Of a DNA stretch of 36,105 nucleotides, positions 8,359-16,005 are shown piece after piece. A program made the translations under genes and the position numbers. Under the pieces are notes generated by a model, which had not been told where the DNA came from, searched no databases, and worked only from the letters and a program-made list of their open reading frames with translations. The DNA is from Adonisia turfae CCMR0081. GTDB taxonomy: Bacteria > Cyanobacteriota > Cyanobacteriia > Phormidesmidales > Phormidesmidaceae. How positions within the stretch are numbered: the stretch's first letter is position 1; each line of letters starts with the position of its first letter. The DNA lies in the NCBI RefSeq assembly GCF_011009555.1, contig NZ_QXHD01000003.1:173986-210090 (forward strand), given 5' to 3'.

Positions 8359-9207
8359 ATGGTTAGAATTATTTTAAGTGGTGGCATTGGCAATCAACTT
8401 TTTCAATACTCAGCAGCACGTGCTTTATCTTTAGAAAATAATGCTGATTTAATTATCGATAAACCAACTGCAAAAAGCATTAAAAATTGGAGAGGCTATG
8501 CACTATCGTACTTTCAAGTAGATGCGAAACAGTCTGAATTATTGACATCAATATTTCGAAAATTGATGTTAAATAAAAACTTTTATCTATGGATTAATGA
8601 ATCTGTTTTTTTTGAGAAGAATAAATTTTCTTTTTATGATGATTTTTTTAAACTCCCAAAAAATACAACATTATTTGGTTATTTCCAAAATGAGAAGTAC
8701 TTTAAAGGTCATGAACATCAAATTCGACGTGACTTAAAGTTTTCGAATTTAAAGCTAGATAATAAGAGCATTAGAGTGTGCGATCTTATTAATAACTCTA
8801 ATTCTGTTTCTGTTCATGTGAGAAGAGGTGACTATGTAAACAGTAGCATTTTTGATGTATGTACTCCCACCTATTATAAAAAAGCTATTGATCTATTTAG
8901 AAAAAATTTAAATAATCCTAAGTTTTACTTTTTCTCAGATGATATCAAATGGTGCAGAGACGTTTTTTCTGATAGTGATTATAGCTTTTGTGATTTAGAG
9001 CAAGCTAGGAAAAATCCTTTAGTTGACTTATATCTCATGAGTCAGTGTAAACATAACATTATTGCCAATAGTACTTTTTCATGGTGGGGTGCATGGTTAA
9101 ACTCTTACTCATCAAAAAGTGTTGCTGCTCCATATATGTGGTTTAAAAAGCCAAATGATCCTGTCAATGACATTATCTGTAAAGACTGGCTCAAAATCAA
9201 ATGGTAG
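8359..9207 (+). CDS. GT11 fucosyltransferase (alpha-1,2-fucosyltransferase-like)
   Basis: 282 aa, usual size for bacterial family GT11. Motifs in order: GGIGNQLFQY (8-17) at the N-terminus, LFGYFQNEKYF (about 105-115), the GDP-fucose-binding HVRRGDYV (153-160), FFSDDIKW (191-198) and NSTFSWWGAWL (237-247). HxRRGDY together with the C-terminal STFSWWGAWL is characteristic of alpha-1,2-fucosyltransferases, which transfer L-fucose from GDP-fucose to a galactose-like residue. The exopolysaccharide therefore probably carries a deoxyhexose branch; no GDP-fucose synthesis genes (gmd, wcaG) are in the window. The gene is very AT-rich and stands alone, with 222 bp before and more than 400 bp after. 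Confidence 0.9.
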   Translation: MVRIILSGGIGNQLFQYSAARALSLENNADLIIDKPTAKSIKNWRGYALSYFQVDAKQSELLTSIFRKLMLNKNFYLWINESVFFEKNKFSFYDDFFKLPKNTTLFGYFQNEKYFKGHEHQIRRDLKFSNLKLDNKSIRVCDLINNSNSVSVHVRRGDYVNSSIFDVCTPTYYKKAIDLFRKNLNNPKFYFFSDDIKWCRDVFSDSDYSFCDLEQARKNPLVDLYLMSQCKHNIIANSTFSWWGAWLNSYSSKSVAAPYMWFKKPNDPVNDIICKDWLKIKW

Positions 9208-9626
9208 AAACTATTTTTGCCCATACTTTTAGCCATACATATACGTAGATGAATTCATTTTTTGTAAGATATTAACAAGCTTTTTAAGCTCTCAGTATTT
9301 ATCCCAAACTGCCGAAAATGGGTCTTGTGTCTAGTCTCCTCTAATTTTGGGGAACTGAAGGGGCCTCAATATCTAATAGTTAATCGGAAATACTTTCTTA
9401 TTTTTTTGGAGTTAACTCATTTTTTTGCAGAGTTCTTTTTGAGATATATATTTCTAAAGAATTTAAAATAGAAAGCATATTAATACAATCAAATAAAGTA
9501 TCTATAAGATGATAATCACCACTATATTTTTCTCCTATTTTAATTTAGAAAAATATTTTAAAAAACCTATCTTTATTTTTTTAATTTAAGTTAGTTGCTG
9601 TGTATATTTACTTTGTAGAAATTGTA
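9208..9626. other. AT-rich non-coding gap
   Basis: 419 bp between the fucosyltransferase and the second GT4 gene. No ORF, RNA gene or strong terminator recognised. A short, more GC-rich patch (about 9330-9365, containing ttttgggg and gaaggggcc) interrupts otherwise A/T-dominated sequence. An in-frame GTG at 9600 precedes the ATG chosen for the next gene. Confidence 0.5.
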
Positions 9627-10718
9627 ATGAATAAGTTAGCTATATTTCTATCTTCTCTGGATGGTGGTGGTGCAGAGCGTGTCATGCTCAATTTAGCTTA
9701 TGGGTTTGCTATAAAAGGCATTCATGTAGATTTATTGCTTGTCAAAGCAGAGGGGCCTTACCTTGCTCAAATACCATCCAATATCAATTTGATAAACTTC
9801 AATAAATCGAAGCTTTTTCAGAGCTTACCAACTTTAATTCGATATATTCGTAAAGAGTCTCCGACAGCTTTAATATCTGCACTGGAAGACACAAACTTTA
9901 TTATGCTGTGGGCTTGTCGCCTAGCAGGAAGTAGGACGCAGTCAGTTGTCACAGTTCATAATCAGTTATCTATTGAAGCCAAACATGCAACCCAACTGAA
10001 ACGTAAACTAACACCTACTTTGGTAAGTTATTTTTATCCATGGGCTGACAAGGTAGTTGCTGTTTCAAAAGGAGTTGCCGCTGATCTAATGCAGATTGGT
10101 GTTCCTAAGGAGAAAATAGACGTTATCTATAACCCTATTTTAACTGATGACTTAACAACTAAGTTACAAGAATCAGTCGAACATCCTTGGTTAAAACCAG
10201 GAGAGCCACCTGTCATTCTTGCAGTTGGTCGATTGACTGAGCAAAAAGATTATCCATCTTTGCTAAGAGCTTTTGCTCGTGCCCGACAATTACAAAAAAT
10301 AAAATTGATTATCTTAGGGGAGGGAGAAGATAGAGTTGCCTTAGAAGCCCTAGCACATACACTCAACATTGCTGATGATATTGACTTTCCAGGATTTGTT
10401 TCTAACCCTTATGCTTACATGGCAAAAGCAACAGCCTTAATTCTTACGTCTGCTTGGGAAGGGTTTGGCAACGTTTTAGTAGAAGCAATGGCAGCGGGGA
10501 CATCTGTGATCGCTACCAATTGTAAAAGTGGTCCTGCAGAAATACTTGCTCATGGTGAGTATGGAAGTCTTGTTCAAGTTGCTGATATAGAGGGAATTGC
10601 ATCAGCTATCACAAACGTTATTCATTCTCCTTCCGAATCTCTTAAACTCAAAAAGCGTGCATCCGATTTTTCTTTAAAAGCAGCACTAGAAAAGTACCAA
10701 AAGGTGTTATCTCTTTGA
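9627..10718 (+). CDS. GT4 family glycosyltransferase
   Basis: 363 aa from the ATG at 9627; an upstream in-frame GTG at 9600 would add nine residues but would break the usual N-terminal beta strand, so I prefer the ATG. GT-B enzyme of family GT4: LAIFLSSLDGGGAERV (4-19) is the typical acceptor-domain start, VGRLTEQKDYPSLLRAF (200-216) opens the donor domain, and WEGFGNVLVEAMAAG (277-291) holds the E-x7-E pair E278/E286, followed by SGPAEIL. It belongs to the subgroup often found in capsule and lipopolysaccharide clusters (N-acetylgalactosamine or galactose transferases among others), but the sugar cannot be assigned. It most likely adds a residue of the exopolysaccharide repeat. Confidence 0.92.
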   Translation: MNKLAIFLSSLDGGGAERVMLNLAYGFAIKGIHVDLLLVKAEGPYLAQIPSNINLINFNKSKLFQSLPTLIRYIRKESPTALISALEDTNFIMLWACRLAGSRTQSVVTVHNQLSIEAKHATQLKRKLTPTLVSYFYPWADKVVAVSKGVAADLMQIGVPKEKIDVIYNPILTDDLTTKLQESVEHPWLKPGEPPVILAVGRLTEQKDYPSLLRAFARARQLQKIKLIILGEGEDRVALEALAHTLNIADDIDFPGFVSNPYAYMAKATALILTSAWEGFGNVLVEAMAAGTSVIATNCKSGPAEILAHGEYGSLVQVADIEGIASAITNVIHSPSESLKLKKRASDFSLKAALEKYQKVLSL

Positions 10719-10824
10719 TAATTCGAAACTTACAAGAGAGGATTAGTAAAATCTAGGATTTTAAGATTAGTTATTAGTTATGCAAAAGCAATGAAAAATA
10801 CGACTCTACAGGTAATAAAAGTTT

Positions 10825-12156
10825 ATGTTAGATAAACTAGCCAAGATTCTTTCGGGTAAGCTTAAAAGTGACCAACGAAAAATTTTAATCAATATTGGTT
10901 GGCTAACATTTGAAAAAGTATTCCGGATGAGTATCGGGTTTATAACCCTATCTTGGACAGCTAGATTTTTAGGCGTTGAACAGTTTGGCGCTTTCAATTT
11001 TGCCCTTGCTTTTGTGGGCTTATTTACTCCTCTCTCAAAACTTGCTTCAGATCAAATTGTTTTTCGCGATCTTGTTACTGATCCTGGAAATAAAGAAAAG
11101 ATACTAGGGACAGCTGCTACAATCAAGTTTATCTCTAGCGTAGCGATTTTCTGCATTGCAACATTTTCAATTCTATTTCTTAAACATGATGAGCCTCTGA
11201 TTTGCAAATTAGTCATCATAATTTCAGGGGCATCCCTTGTTAGTGGATTTAATGTTATCGAGACTTGGTTTCAATCTCAAGTTGAGGTTAAGTATACAAT
11301 TTGGGCAAAGAACTGCATATTCATCCTGATTACAATACTACGAATTACACTACTCCAAGCAGAAGCACCTGTTGAATTCTTTGCATGGTTGGTGGTTGCT
11401 GAAAGCTTATTCAATATAATTGGCTTTATTTTTGTCTTTCAAGTGGTAGGACATAATATTTTTGCATGGCAATATGATTTTACTATTGGTAAAGAGTTAT
11501 TGCGCATTAGCTTCCCTCTAGCATTTTCAACACTAGCAATTGTGGTTTATATGAAAATTGATCAAGTCATGCTTGGTCAGCTTTCAGATCAGAAATCTGT
11601 TGGCATCTATTCGGCAGCTGTGCGACTCTCAGAACTTTGGCCCTTTGCTTCAACAATGATTGTACGTTCTCTAGCACCATCGATTATTTCCGCGAAAAAA
11701 ACAAGTGAGACAGATTACTACAGAAAACTTCAAAATCTTTCTAACTTGCAAGCCTTGTTAGTTTATTGCATTGCAATTCCTATGACCTTTTTAGCTACCC
11801 CCCTCGTAGTTTTGGTGTTCGGCCAGGAATATAGTGCTGCAGGTCTTGTTCTGTCCATTCATATTTGGTCATCTATGTTTCTTTTTTTGGGTTATGTCAA
11901 GGAAATTTGGATTACTACAGAAGAACTGACTTGGTTTGCTTTTAGTTTTACAGTATTTGGTGCAATAGCAAACATAGCTCTCAATGCTTTATTAATTCCC
12001 ATGTATCAAGAAGTAGGAGCTGCTCTAGCAACAGTCATCTCTTACGGGTTAGCAGATTACGTTATATGTTTTGTTTATCCTTCTGCACGCCGATTTGGAT
12101 GGATAATGACACAAGCCATGACTTTAGGGTTAATCAAATTTGACTCTCGAGTATAA
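10825..12156 (+). CDS. Wzx-type polysaccharide flippase (MOP superfamily)
   Basis: 443 aa with about 12-14 hydrophobic segments and no soluble domain. The N-terminus follows the polysaccharide-biosynthesis (PST/RfbX) pattern: a short amphipathic segment, then TARFLGVEQFGAFNFALAF and a second helix with PLSKLASDQIVFRDL. FSTLAIVVYMKIDQVMLGQLSD at mid-length and the YSAAVRLSELWPF stretch are typical of the family. Role: moves undecaprenyl-diphosphate-linked repeat units from the cytoplasmic to the periplasmic leaflet for polymerisation by the Wzy-like protein encoded at 6721. Together with the copolymerase at 3410 this makes the locus a Wzx/Wzy-dependent system rather than an ABC-transporter system. 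Confidence 0.9.
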   Translation: MLDKLAKILSGKLKSDQRKILINIGWLTFEKVFRMSIGFITLSWTARFLGVEQFGAFNFALAFVGLFTPLSKLASDQIVFRDLVTDPGNKEKILGTAATIKFISSVAIFCIATFSILFLKHDEPLICKLVIIISGASLVSGFNVIETWFQSQVEVKYTIWAKNCIFILITILRITLLQAEAPVEFFAWLVVAESLFNIIGFIFVFQVVGHNIFAWQYDFTIGKELLRISFPLAFSTLAIVVYMKIDQVMLGQLSDQKSVGIYSAAVRLSELWPFASTMIVRSLAPSIISAKKTSETDYYRKLQNLSNLQALLVYCIAIPMTFLATPLVVLVFGQEYSAAGLVLSIHIWSSMFLFLGYVKEIWITTEELTWFAFSFTVFGAIANIALNALLIPMYQEVGAALATVISYGLADYVICFVYPSARRFGWIMTQAMTLGLIKFDSRV

Positions 12157-12235
12157 ACAATTCAAGGTTCTACTCTACTAAACGGGAACAATATTTGAGT
12201 TTTTTTGTCTTAAGCAAATAACAACAGCTATATAC

Positions 12236-12268
12236 AAGAAGAAGAAGAAGAAGAAGAAGAAGAAGAAG
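12236..12268 (+). repeat. (AAG)11 trinucleotide microsatellite
   Basis: Eleven uninterrupted AAG units lie in the intergenic region between the flippase and the second GT2 gene, about 140 bp upstream of the GT2 start. The tract is purine-rich and directly precedes an ATG at 12271 that opens a 25-codon frame (MTDQQKSNSEKAGF...). Long perfect trinucleotide runs are uncommon outside genes in bacteria and are prone to slipped-strand length change. Here that would alter promoter or leader spacing rather than reading frame. Confidence 0.9.
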
Positions 12269-12409
12269 CTATGACTGATCAACAAAAAAGCAATAGTGAG
12301 AAAGCCGGATTTCATTTGCTTCCCTTTTTTATTTACCTCAGTAATTAGAAGTTATCCAAAGTAATCTCTACAAAATTGAATTATTAATGTAACTCTTGGA
12401 GTAGCGGAC

Positions 12410-13459
12410 ATGAAGTTGAATATTAGTATTGGAATCCTAGCCTATAATGAGGCTAATTTAATTAATGAGACTCTGCAATCATTGTCTAATCAATCTATAT
12501 TTAAAGATTCAGAACTAGATTGGGATATCGAAGTTATTGTTGTTCCAAATGGATGCACTGATAATACCCAAGAAGTTGCACAGACGGCATTGGAAAAACT
12601 TATACTCAGCGAAACTATTAAAAAACAATTTTCTTGGAAAATTTGTGAACTTAGTTTAGCAGGCAAAGCACGGGCCTGGAATGCCTACGTCCATGAATTT
12701 TCTAATTCTGTGGCTAATTATCTGATTTTGATGGATGCTGATATCAAATTTATTGAAGAAACAGCTCTCCGAAATTTGATATTGGCCCTAGAGACCAATT
12801 TTGATGCGCATATCTCCACAGATAAACCTGTAAAAGATGTGCTCTTAAAATCAAATAGAAACTTGATTGAGCATTTATCAGCTTTAGCTTCAGGAGTATC
12901 TGGAGCTGCAGATGATGAAGTCTGGATCTGTGGTCAACTTTACTGTGCTCGTGCACCTATGCTTCGCCGTATCACAATACCTTTAGGTGTTGAAATGGAT
13001 GATGGTTATCTTTGGGAGATGATTGTTACTGATATGTTAACAACTTCTAGGAACTTCAAACGCGTTGTCCGTGCTAAAGATGCTTCGCATATTTTTCAAG
13101 CATATACAGACTTAAAAAAGTTGTTAAGTCATGAGAAATGGTTAATTATTTCTGACACAGTTAATTCGTTCGTCTTTGATTACTTAAAGTCAAGCAATTT
13201 TATTGGCGAAGAACTGAGCTTAAAAATACAAAGAAATAATGAGTTTAATCCAGATTGGGTAGAAGATTTAGTACAAGCAAGAATATCGTCAATGGGTAGA
13301 TGGGTGATCCCAAATTGGTTTCTATATAGACGATTTAAAAGTTTAAATAACCATAGCTTTTTCAAGCTTATTTGGATGTTTCCCATTGCTTTTATGGCTT
13401 TTATTATGGATATATATATATCTACACTAGCCAACTCAGCCTTGCATCGAAAAGCGTGA
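12410..13459 (+). CDS. GT2 family glycosyltransferase with C-terminal membrane segment
   Basis: 349 aa. The GT-A fold is shown by ISIGILAYNEANLINETLQSL, then IEVIVVPNGCTDNTQEV and the DxD motif in LILMDADIKF. A downstream MDDGYLWEM segment fits the acceptor/catalytic region of GT2 enzymes. Near the C-terminus LIWMFPIAFMAFIMDIYIS is hydrophobic enough to be one membrane anchor, placing the enzyme at the inner membrane. The start is supported by a fair Shine-Dalgarno (cttGGAGtagcggacATG). The length-variable (AAG)11 tract lies in its leader region. Probable role: addition of a sugar to the exopolysaccharide repeat unit; specificity unknown. Confidence 0.9.
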   Translation: MKLNISIGILAYNEANLINETLQSLSNQSIFKDSELDWDIEVIVVPNGCTDNTQEVAQTALEKLILSETIKKQFSWKICELSLAGKARAWNAYVHEFSNSVANYLILMDADIKFIEETALRNLILALETNFDAHISTDKPVKDVLLKSNRNLIEHLSALASGVSGAADDEVWICGQLYCARAPMLRRITIPLGVEMDDGYLWEMIVTDMLTTSRNFKRVVRAKDASHIFQAYTDLKKLLSHEKWLIISDTVNSFVFDYLKSSNFIGEELSLKIQRNNEFNPDWVEDLVQARISSMGRWVIPNWFLYRRFKSLNNHSFFKLIWMFPIAFMAFIMDIYISTLANSALHRKA

Positions 13460-13572
13460 CTTTAGCTCGATAATAAGAGGTAAAGTTAAGCCTAAATACT
13501 TCATTCTATTTTATTTAATAAAGTGCCTATATCAAAGTCAGTTAACAACTTATATTCTAGTTAAATAGATAT

Positions 13573-14778
13573 ATGAAAATTTTAATCGTAAGACTAAAAA
13601 TCATACTCTCAAGAATCAAAATTCTATACTTCAAATTTCTGATTTTTATATTTGGCTTACTTTGGAGAAAAGCCTTAGATAGAAATCAAAGCATCGATAT
13701 TCTTAAAGAGGGTATTATATATAAAAAAGATAATAAACAGATCAACATAGCCGATATAAAATCTACTGATGGTTCAAAGCTACTGAGCTTAGATGATTTC
13801 AAAGAGCCTCATAATGTTGATAAAAACAATATATATTTTGAACCTAGCTATGTTTGGAAAATAACAGAAAATAGCACCATTAAGAACCTTAGTCTAACTA
13901 GTTCAGGAATCGCAATTCTAAATCAAAAACTACTCCTTGATTTAGATTATGGAAATGTTTCTGGATATAAGGAACTGCCATGGAAATTTAATACAGTTGA
14001 ATACCCAATGGTTGTAGCGCCTTGGTCACATCCCACATCATTTAGCTATTTTGGTTTTGTTGGATTAATACTTAGTAAATTATGCCGAATAGAGCATGCT
14101 TTAGGGAAAGACATATGGAAAGATTCTAGACTTTGCTACCCATTGTATAATACTCAGTATGAGCGAGAGTATTTAAGTTACCTGAACATTCCAGAAAGTT
14201 CAATAATTGATACAAGAAATAAGAATTTTCAAATAAAAACCAAAACTCTGATACTTGCAAATAATCAATCTAAGATAAATAGAATTAGTCCACATGATAT
14301 TAGCTTGCTACGTCAAAAATTTCTCCCACAGATTCCTGTCAATAGTCCAGGTAGGCGACTATTTCTACCTAGACGAGGAAAACGAATTATTGCAAATGAG
14401 TTAGAGGTCCGGGATTTACTTGAGAATATTTTTGAATTCGAAACTGTGGAAGATAAGAATCGCAGTATTGAAGAGCAAATTATCCTATACCAAGAAGCAT
14501 CAATAATTGTAGCCCCCCATGGTGCTGGCTTAACTAATCTAATTTGGTGTAATCCCGGCACACAGGTTGTTGAATTATTTTATGGAGGTTATAGAAAGGC
14601 TGGTTTCTATTACCTGAGTCAGGTTTTAGGCCTCAACTACTCTTGTGTGATAGATGATAATTTTAATATTGAAAACTTTGTCAATCAATATCATGATATG
14701 CAAGTTGACTTGCACATTCTTAGAAGTACCTTAGACAAGGTTTTAACCACTAAGAATTCAAGAATAGAGAGTCCTTAA
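13573..14778 (+). CDS. GT61 family glycosyltransferase (DUF563-type)
   Basis: 401 aa. The C-terminal half matches family GT61: LFLPRRGKRI, a segment with FETVEDKNRSIEEQI, then IIVAPHGAGLTNLIWCNPG (about 312-330) and QVVELFYGG. The APHGAGLTN motif is the hallmark of this family, which in bacteria occurs in capsule clusters. The first ~35 residues are basic and hydrophobic (KILYFKFLIFIFGLLW), probably a single N-terminal membrane anchor. Its stop codon lies inside the loop of a rho-independent terminator, so this gene ends a transcript. The gene is as AT-rich as the rest of the cluster. Confidence 0.9.
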   Translation: MKILIVRLKIILSRIKILYFKFLIFIFGLLWRKALDRNQSIDILKEGIIYKKDNKQINIADIKSTDGSKLLSLDDFKEPHNVDKNNIYFEPSYVWKITENSTIKNLSLTSSGIAILNQKLLLDLDYGNVSGYKELPWKFNTVEYPMVVAPWSHPTSFSYFGFVGLILSKLCRIEHALGKDIWKDSRLCYPLYNTQYEREYLSYLNIPESSIIDTRNKNFQIKTKTLILANNQSKINRISPHDISLLRQKFLPQIPVNSPGRRLFLPRRGKRIIANELEVRDLLENIFEFETVEDKNRSIEEQIILYQEASIIVAPHGAGLTNLIWCNPGTQVVELFYGGYRKAGFYYLSQVLGLNYSCVIDDNFNIENFVNQYHDMQVDLHILRSTLDKVLTTKNSRIESP

Positions 14779-14802
14779 ACTTAAAGACTCTCTAAGTTTT
14801 TC
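14766..14802 (+). terminator. Rho-independent terminator after the GT61 gene
   Basis: agagagtc (14766-14773) pairs with gactctct (14786-14793) around a 12-nt loop that contains the TAA stop codon of the GT61 gene, followed by aagtttttct. The 8-bp stem (9 bp with the flanking t-a pair) plus T-tract is the clearest intrinsic terminator in the polysaccharide block. Confidence 0.75.
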
Positions 14803-14869
14803 TCTGATAGTTTGTATTTGAGCATCCTTGATGAAGAAATCATGTGAAATCAACAGTATTTAAGAAACA

Positions 14870-15577
14870 ATGTTTACGTTAAAAGTTTTTCAGTTTTTTT
14901 CGTCAATAAAATCAGGTTTGATACTAGCAGTAATATACCTATTTGTTATTGCTTTAATAGTTGTAATATGGTTGCAAACGCTGATCTCACCAGAACTATT
15001 ATTGCGAGATGTATTTACGCTTACAGACGTTCCTCCATACTATGGCTTGCTTTCAAATTTTGGAATCTTTCTATGGTGCACGACAGCATCAGTCAGTTTA
15101 TTTAGCGCAGTTATATTATCTTACAAAAAAAGAGAACGAGGATTTTCCTTATTCTTTCTATTTTTCGGTTTGATTAGCTTGATACTCATGCTAGATGATG
15201 GCCTCTTACTTCATGAGAGTGTTGTTCCGAAAATATTAGAAAATATTTTTTCCTATAACACAGCTGAGATGCTTTTGCCTTTGTCTTATGGAAGTGCAGT
15301 TATATATTCCTTGCTCAAATTTCGCAAGATAATTCTAAATACCAATTACAAATTTCTTTTTCTGGCTCTATTGTTCTTGTTCTTTTCGCTAGTTGCCGAT
15401 CACCTTATACCACTGCCAGATGGTGGAAGGTATTGGTTAAGAGATGGAGAAAATTTTTTGATTGAAGATGGATTTAAACTGTTAGGAATTGTTACTTGGT
15501 CATTCTATTTTATCCAAACAAGTTTAAGTCGTATAATCTATCTGACTAGACATACAGGGGCTAACAGACTGAAATGA
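14870..15577 (+). CDS. Hypothetical polytopic membrane protein with conserved-looking Asp/His/Glu residues
   Basis: 235 aa, about six predicted membrane helices (roughly 15-37, 59-84, 92-108, 132-149, 161-176, 203-225). I do not recognise the family. Charged residues lie at helix ends: MLDDGLLLHE (D109, D110, H115, E116), VADH (D177, H178) and IEDGFK (E199, D200, K203). Clustered Asp/His/Glu at the membrane edge recalls membrane-embedded metal hydrolases such as the alkaline ceramidase/CREST group, but no diagnostic signature was matched and that is only a suggestion. It follows the cluster's terminator, so it is probably transcribed separately; its AT-rich composition groups it with the exopolysaccharide genes. 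A role in modifying or anchoring the polymer is possible but unsupported. Confidence 0.75.
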   Translation: MFTLKVFQFFSSIKSGLILAVIYLFVIALIVVIWLQTLISPELLLRDVFTLTDVPPYYGLLSNFGIFLWCTTASVSLFSAVILSYKKRERGFSLFFLFFGLISLILMLDDGLLLHESVVPKILENIFSYNTAEMLLPLSYGSAVIYSLLKFRKIILNTNYKFLFLALLFLFFSLVADHLIPLPDGGRYWLRDGENFLIEDGFKLLGIVTWSFYFIQTSLSRIIYLTRHTGANRLK

Positions 15578-16005
15578 TCTATTTTTAAAGCTTAGCTCAA
15601 CTTTATCCATTAGGCTACATAACAAGGTAAATCAGACCAAGAGACCAAGATAACTGAGCGTTGAGGATCGGCTAGTCTACGACACTCTTCATATCACACA
15701 GAATCATCCAGGGATGGAGTTTGATCACCAGAGTCCAGGCGCACTAGCTAGCCCAGAGATTTTCTAACCAGCAATCAATGGCAACATGATTGCCAAATAC
15801 ATAGGGGCTTTCACTACATAGACAAAACTGCCCAGCCCGAATCCAGTTGGGCAACTCAGCAATGTTGAAGGGGCTCCAGTATGGATCATGATTCGCGTCA
15901 GCATGATGGAGGCGTGAGATAGTTAAAACCGTTACGTGTTTTTCAACTATCCTAAAGATAATCAAGCAGATGTCTCTAACACGTCCCTAATGCGTCTCAG
16001 TTAAA
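15578..16005. other. Intergenic region closing the polysaccharide block
   Basis: 428 bp between the membrane protein (+) and the STAND regulator (-). It contains a small minus-strand frame (15744-15965, listed separately). No transposase, tRNA or strong terminator was recognised. Base composition rises here from the AT-rich cluster to the more balanced flank, so the edge of any transferred block probably lies in this interval. Confidence 0.45.
15744..15965 (-). pseudogene. Possible gene fragment, 73 codons, no ATG
   Basis: The frame begins with TTG and has no ATG, but its composition looks protein-like: SRLHHADANHDPYWSPFNIA, then LPNWIRAGQFCLCSESPY and a Trp-rich end (CWLENLWAS). The frame is closed upstream by TAG shortly before the TTG. 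I do not recognise the family. It could be the remnant of a longer gene or a small TTG-started protein. It lies at the composition boundary between the exopolysaccharide block and the regulator gene. Confidence 0.3.

Noticed and set aside
12271..12348. 25-codon frame right after the (AAG)11 tract
   Set aside because: Too short, no homologous pattern; mentioned only because the purine-rich tract could act as a ribosome-binding region.
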